Shown piece by piece: positions 59,954-64,000 of a stretch of DNA of 64,000 nt. Below the pieces are notes generated by a model. It saw nothing but the letters and a program-made list of their open reading frames with translations. It ran no database searches and was not told the origin of the DNA. Positions within the stretch are counted from its first letter, which is position 1. Each line of letters starts with the position of its first letter. The translations under genes and the position numbers were made by a program. The stretch is from the NCBI RefSeq assembly GCF_025024155.1, contig NW_026251730.1, forward strand, positions 372,001 to 436,000, written 5' to 3'. This stretch comes from Gamsiella multidivaricata (Eukaryota > Mortierellomycota > Mortierellomycetes > Mortierellales > Mortierellaceae).

Positions 59954-60358
59954 ATGCCGCCGGACAGGATACATAATCCCGTTCATCGCATCCGTGTCGG
60001 GCTGCATTCACACCTCTACACATTACTTGCGCCGCGCGTGAGCTACCCAGCTTTGGTGGAAGGACCGCCTCCGATCAGAGTTTCACTGGTCAGCAGAACC
60101 ATCATACTGAGCCTGGGTGGGGGAACCATACTAACAGCCGCAAGAAGGCTTCTCTACCGTTATACACAGCCTCTTAACTCTACCTATCCCTTCGTTAGCT
60201 TCGATGTCCAGTATCGGTTCATGATTTCCGACGGAATTTACTTCCTCCGTAAGCGACGCTGGCCCGTCGCGGCCGAGAACACGTTTGCTGATGCGTTCGA
60301 TTTGGAAAGTGCGCTCCTCTTGCGTGCATCGGACGAATACATCGTTACTATTGAATAG
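59954..60358 (+). CDS. Small orphan ORF, 134 residues
   Basis: ATG at 59954 opens 134 codons with varied, non-repetitive composition (SLVSRTIILSLGGGTILTAA, FVSFDVQYRFMISDGIYFL, FADAFDLESALLLRASDEY). No membrane segment is certain, and I do not recognise a family. It has no obvious TATA box, and a downstream intron or exon is possible. It could be a real lineage-specific gene, a fragment of an older one, or chance. Confidence 0.35.
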   Translation: MPPDRIHNPVHRIRVGLHSHLYTLLAPRVSYPALVEGPPPIRVSLVSRTIILSLGGGTILTAARRLLYRYTQPLNSTYPFVSFDVQYRFMISDGIYFLRKRRWPVAAENTFADAFDLESALLLRASDEYIVTIE

Positions 60359-61501
60359 TCAATATGTCTCTCCAGCCAACATCTGCATGAAAGAAAATCC
60401 TCCGGCTCCAGTGAGTGTCATTCCCATTTGGAACAAACAAAGAAATCTCGACAGAGTTGGGCCCGTCGTGTCTTCGCGTCTAATTTTTTTTTTTATCTAT
60501 TTCATTTTTGTCATACTCTTACTTGAGTACGCCCGTTTGCAATAACTTATCATACATCTGCCCTCCAAATTTCGATGCTTCGGCTTGCTCTCTCATACAT
60601 CGATGTCGAATAATCGTTTCTATAACCATAGATGTAAACTAATCAAACGGTCTTCGAACCTCTTTTACGCGCATTTTACCGAAAATCCGCGTTGCCTCAT
60701 ACAGCATCCTTCGTTGCCGGACGGGCTATAAAATTCTCCCTCCCCCCCCCCCCTCAATTCAGACTTTTGTATTCGAATGAAATAACACACCTGTAAATGG
60801 GGGGCCAGTGTTGATGACGGGCACGACCTGACATATCAGCTATCCGTTGTTTTCTTTTTACCCAAAGCCGCTGCCGCTACATCGAGTTCTTCAAGAGGTA
60901 ACGATCAACGCTTTCTTGTATATCCATACCATCCAGAATGAAAGAAAGGTCAAATAAGAACATTGATCATTGAAATCCCACGGATGAACGCCTTTACCAG
61001 CCCATGGTATGTTCAAGCGCTCTCAACGGTTGGCTACTCTGTATTTTCTGTAACAGCAATATCAACACGAGAAGACCAGGTTAACCCCTTTAGATAATAA
61101 TAAAAGACAGAATCAGCTATGCTGGTCAGGGTATTATCGCCCGTTTGAAAAAATTTTGTGAAAAAGGTACAATGCAGCGCAGTCGACCTGAATCACTGAA
61201 TCACCCTACGATTTCACAAAAATCAAATCATCAGATACATGAATGCTGTGCGGCCATATCAAACTCCTTTACTGGTATTAAGTCGTTTAAAACGAACGGC
61301 TATATAGATATCTAGGAGTATTGACATACAATGTATATGGAAAAATGAAATGAACAACCGTATTTTCCTGACAGGCATTCGCCAGAGAAGTAATATTGGA
61401 CAATCCATGGTCCATCCATCGCCTTTACAAAAAAAAAAAAAAAAAAAAAGCAAAAGAAAAAGAAAAAGAAAAAGAAAAAAATGCCGAGACATCTTGTCCC
61501 A
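60359..61501. other. Intergenic, no gene seen
   Basis: A 1.1 kb stretch with a T-run (60485-60495), a C-run (60743-60755) and A-rich (AAAAAG)n sequence (61429-61480) that is probably the 3' UTR of the histidine kinase. No coding, tRNA or repeat-family signal was recognised. Confidence 0.4.
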
Positions 61502-63864
61502 TTACTCAATCCACTGATCCAACATAGCCTCCAGATTCGCTAGCTTCGTCGGCTTGCTCAGGTACCCATTCATCCCTGATGCAATACACTTTTCCTTTGT
61601 CGACGGAACCGCACTGGCAGTCAGCGCAATGATCGGGATATTCGCCGCAAATGTAGATGACTGACCCATCGCTCGAATCTCACTCGCTGCTTCAAACCCA
61701 CTCTTGATCGGCATCGCACAGTCCATCAGAATCAGATCAATCTTGGAATGATTTCTCAAAGACGTCGACGATGATGACGATAATAACCCTTCCAGCGCAC
61801 CAGTCTTGGACGGATTCGGACTTGTGGCTGTCGCTACAGCAATAGGGTGTTGTCCAGTCGCGGACTCGTCGACGCCATCCAAAATAGCAGGAGCAAGCGA
61901 TATCGTGGCCTCAGTCGCAGTCGTGGTTGTAGTCGTAGTTGTAATCGTGGTCGCGTCGCCCAATGCCGGGATTGAGGACGAAGAAGCTGAGATCGCATCG
62001 GATAATGGCGCTAATACATTTGTCGTCGATATCGATGCCATTCTGGCTGACCCTGGAATCAAAGTAGAAGTCAACAGCTCTGTTTGGTCAAAGATATGGC
62101 TCATATTTCCATTGCTCTCCGGAATTAACAGAAAGCCGTTCCCAATGCTCATATGAAACGATGCTGGTGATGAAGACAAGTGCTGTTTGTCAGATTCCCC
62201 TGCGAAGCAGAGAGCAATACCGACGCCATCCATACCTCCCGTCTGTGGCTGGCGATCTTGTGCGCTCAGCAGAGCTGTCGTGCCCTCACCCAGCATCTCA
62301 ACCTGAGATTTGATGATGTCGATGGCTACTTGGCCATCGCATGCTGATTGCGTATCGTAACCCAGTTTCTGGAGCTGGTATTGAACAACCTTCAGAGATA
62401 CGAGAAAATTTCACTGTAAGTTACACGATTTGAGAGGTCGTCATCCACATTTCTTCGCTTCATAGCTACCAATAGCAAACCACAGCTATCCGTCAACGTA
62501 CCCTCAGGTTGATAATGTTGTCTTCGACACACAGGATACATTTTCCTTTACGCTCGCGTTTGCCCGCTGCAGCTCTGGCAGCTCGATTACTGAAGGCTGG
62601 ATTCTCGCTTGAAGATTGTGCCGACTCATCGGTGGACTGAGTTCCAGCGATTGGTTTCACTGCTGCACCGGCCCGGTTGGCTGAGCTATCGCTATTCATT
62701 TTCATGCGGAGTCGACGTTGTGTTGCGGAAGAAACCCTTTGATGGCCAGGAGTGTTGCTGGCGGCCGTAACTGGGCGTGATGCGCTTGCAGGCGAGGTCA
62801 AATCGACATTGGTCTTCGGAGCAGCAACAGACATATGGTCTGGTGAACTCGCTCTCCTATCCGGATTCAACGATGAGGCTTCTAGCGTGTTACTGTTGTA
62901 GTCGATATCCCGCTCATAATCACTGGACACAGGACTCACACTGCTGTTAGCAGGGAGGATCTGCCTATCTGTGGACTCTGCGTTGTGATCCGAGTCATGT
63001 TCGTTGGGTAAGGCACGCTGACTATGTTTCGAGTGGCGACGATAAAGCTGCTGGTATCCGCTCTGAATCGTGCCCGCCTGAGTCGTATTTGGCGATTCTT
63101 CACTCACGTCTTGCGTGAAAGCTTCATGAGACTCCACCATCTGTAAACACTCGACGATACGGTCTGTCATTACAGGCTTGACGATGTAATGACATCGCAC
63201 CATATCCTCGAAGCCATCGGCGCAAATCCTCTTGATTGTGTCCTTGGCCAAATAGCGACTCTGCGGAGAAGAAAAGATAACCAGTACGATAGAGACCTTG
63301 TAGTCTGCATTTCCATTAGTCCTGACCAGATCGTTCCTCTGATTGTATAACACGGCGAGTGCTCGTGCAGTCTCGACAACGGAGTCAGCAGTGTTCATGC
63401 GCGTGGTAAGGAAAAAATGCACATTCGGTCTGTAGCTTGCGGTCAGCGCAGATCCATCTGGTCTCAGTAAATCAGGCTGTCGACCTTGTTCATCCTGCAC
63501 TACACCCTCGTAGCTCTCATATGGCGTGACCTGGACGTTCAGCTGATTTAAGAACTTGCACAATACCTGCCTGGCATCCGCAAGTGGCTCAACCACAACG
63601 ACACGCGTCGCGAACGCAACCTCAGGCGAGAGTCTAGGACGAAATGGTGATTTAGGCACAGTGGGAACAGAAGGTGAGGTGACGATGAAAGCAGGCCAGG
63701 TAAAGTAGAAAGTAGATCCTTGGCCCACAGTCGAGGTTACGCCCAGGATGCCCCCGTTCATCATGACAAGGTGCTTGCTGATGGCGAGACCTATGATAGC
63801 GTAAATGTGTTAGTAGGATTCGATAGATACATCAGAGAAATGACTACCAAAAATGTCAATCACC
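61502..63864 (-). CDS. Hybrid histidine kinase, C-terminal part (continues past right edge)
   Basis: Two-component hybrid kinases pass phosphate from a kinase His to a receiver Asp. Three exons are resolved: a piece ending at 63864 that reads VSRATGMG, then 63790-62502 and 62389-61502. The join gives SRATGMGLAISKHLVMMNGG, the G2 box of the ATPase domain, then GVTSTVGQGSTFYFTW. A first receiver-like module (VVVVEPLADARQVLCKFLNQL to VKPVMTDRIVECLQMV) lacks an obvious phosphoacceptor and may be a pseudo-receiver. After a Ser-rich linker, a second receiver begins KCILCVEDNIINLRV. It has DLILMDCAMPIKSG (phospho-Asp at 61723-61721), IPIIALTASA and GYLSKPTKLANLEAML. About 160 residues of low-complexity sequence with a poly-Thr run interrupt this receiver. 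The histidine, dimerisation and sensor regions lie at or beyond the window edge. Confidence 0.85.
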
Positions 63865-64000
63865 CATGCCAGTGGCACGCGATACTACTAGTCTAAACGT
63901 TATGCATATTTGGAGCCTGTTTCGCTGTTACTTGAACAGGCTGTCGCGCCCGCTTTTGTGTAACGGCAACATAACCTTAATTCGTATAGCCATAATTAAT

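Overview
The window is nuclear DNA of a filamentous fungus. Short spliceosomal introns (about 40-110 nt, GT..AG), repeated F-box/leucine-rich-repeat genes, a Crinkler-type gene, pyrimidine-rich gene starts and a FANCD2 homologue (largely missing from yeasts and other Dikarya) point to an early-diverging lineage, most likely Mortierellomycota. This placement is inference from gene style and not from a marker gene. Stop codons of intact genes show the standard genetic code.

Layout. 1-2039 (-): 5' part of a FANCD2 gene that runs off the left edge. 2868-6996 (+): a decayed gene joining a FEN1/XPG-type 5' nuclease to a TnpB/Fanzor-type RuvC nuclease with a zinc ribbon. 7346-12699 (+): an 11-exon Mei2-like RRM protein with a C-terminal RGG region. 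12950-14145 (-): F-box relic. 15363-17476 (+): three-exon membrane protein of unknown function. 17549-19189 (-): F-box/LRR gene broken by two in-frame TAG codons. 19963-20859 (-): Tc1/mariner relic. 21108-22733 (-): CRAL-TRIO lipid-transfer protein. 23672-25747 (+): intact F-box/LRR gene. 25850-26620 (-): two tandem F-box relics. 27215-29210 (+): six-exon acetyl-CoA C-acetyltransferase. 29724-31337 (-): intact F-box/LRR gene.

32145-59173 (-) is the most distinctive region. It holds three complete, five-exon ZNFX1/Hrr1-like genes (2199, 2161 and 2241 residues by my splicing) in tandem. Each has an RG-rich N-terminus, an SF1 UPF1-type helicase, NFX1-type zinc fingers and a C-terminal RZ-type finger. 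They are diverged along most of their length but share patches of near-identical DNA, including a whole intron, which suggests gene conversion. A Crinkler pseudogene and a TIR-bounded element of about 640 bp lie between copies A and B. The third copy has a damaged RZ finger.

59954-60358 (+) is a small orphan ORF, and 61502-64000 (-) is the C-terminal part of a hybrid histidine kinase whose last receiver domain carries a long insertion.

Functional reading. ZNFX1 relatives act in small-RNA pathways (S. pombe Hrr1, C. elegans ZNFX-1) and in antiviral RNA sensing (mammals), so the array may be an expanding RNA-surveillance locus. FANCD2 and the FEN1/Fanzor gene both concern DNA cleavage or repair, but their being neighbours is probably chance. 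No tRNA, rRNA or CRISPR array was recognised.
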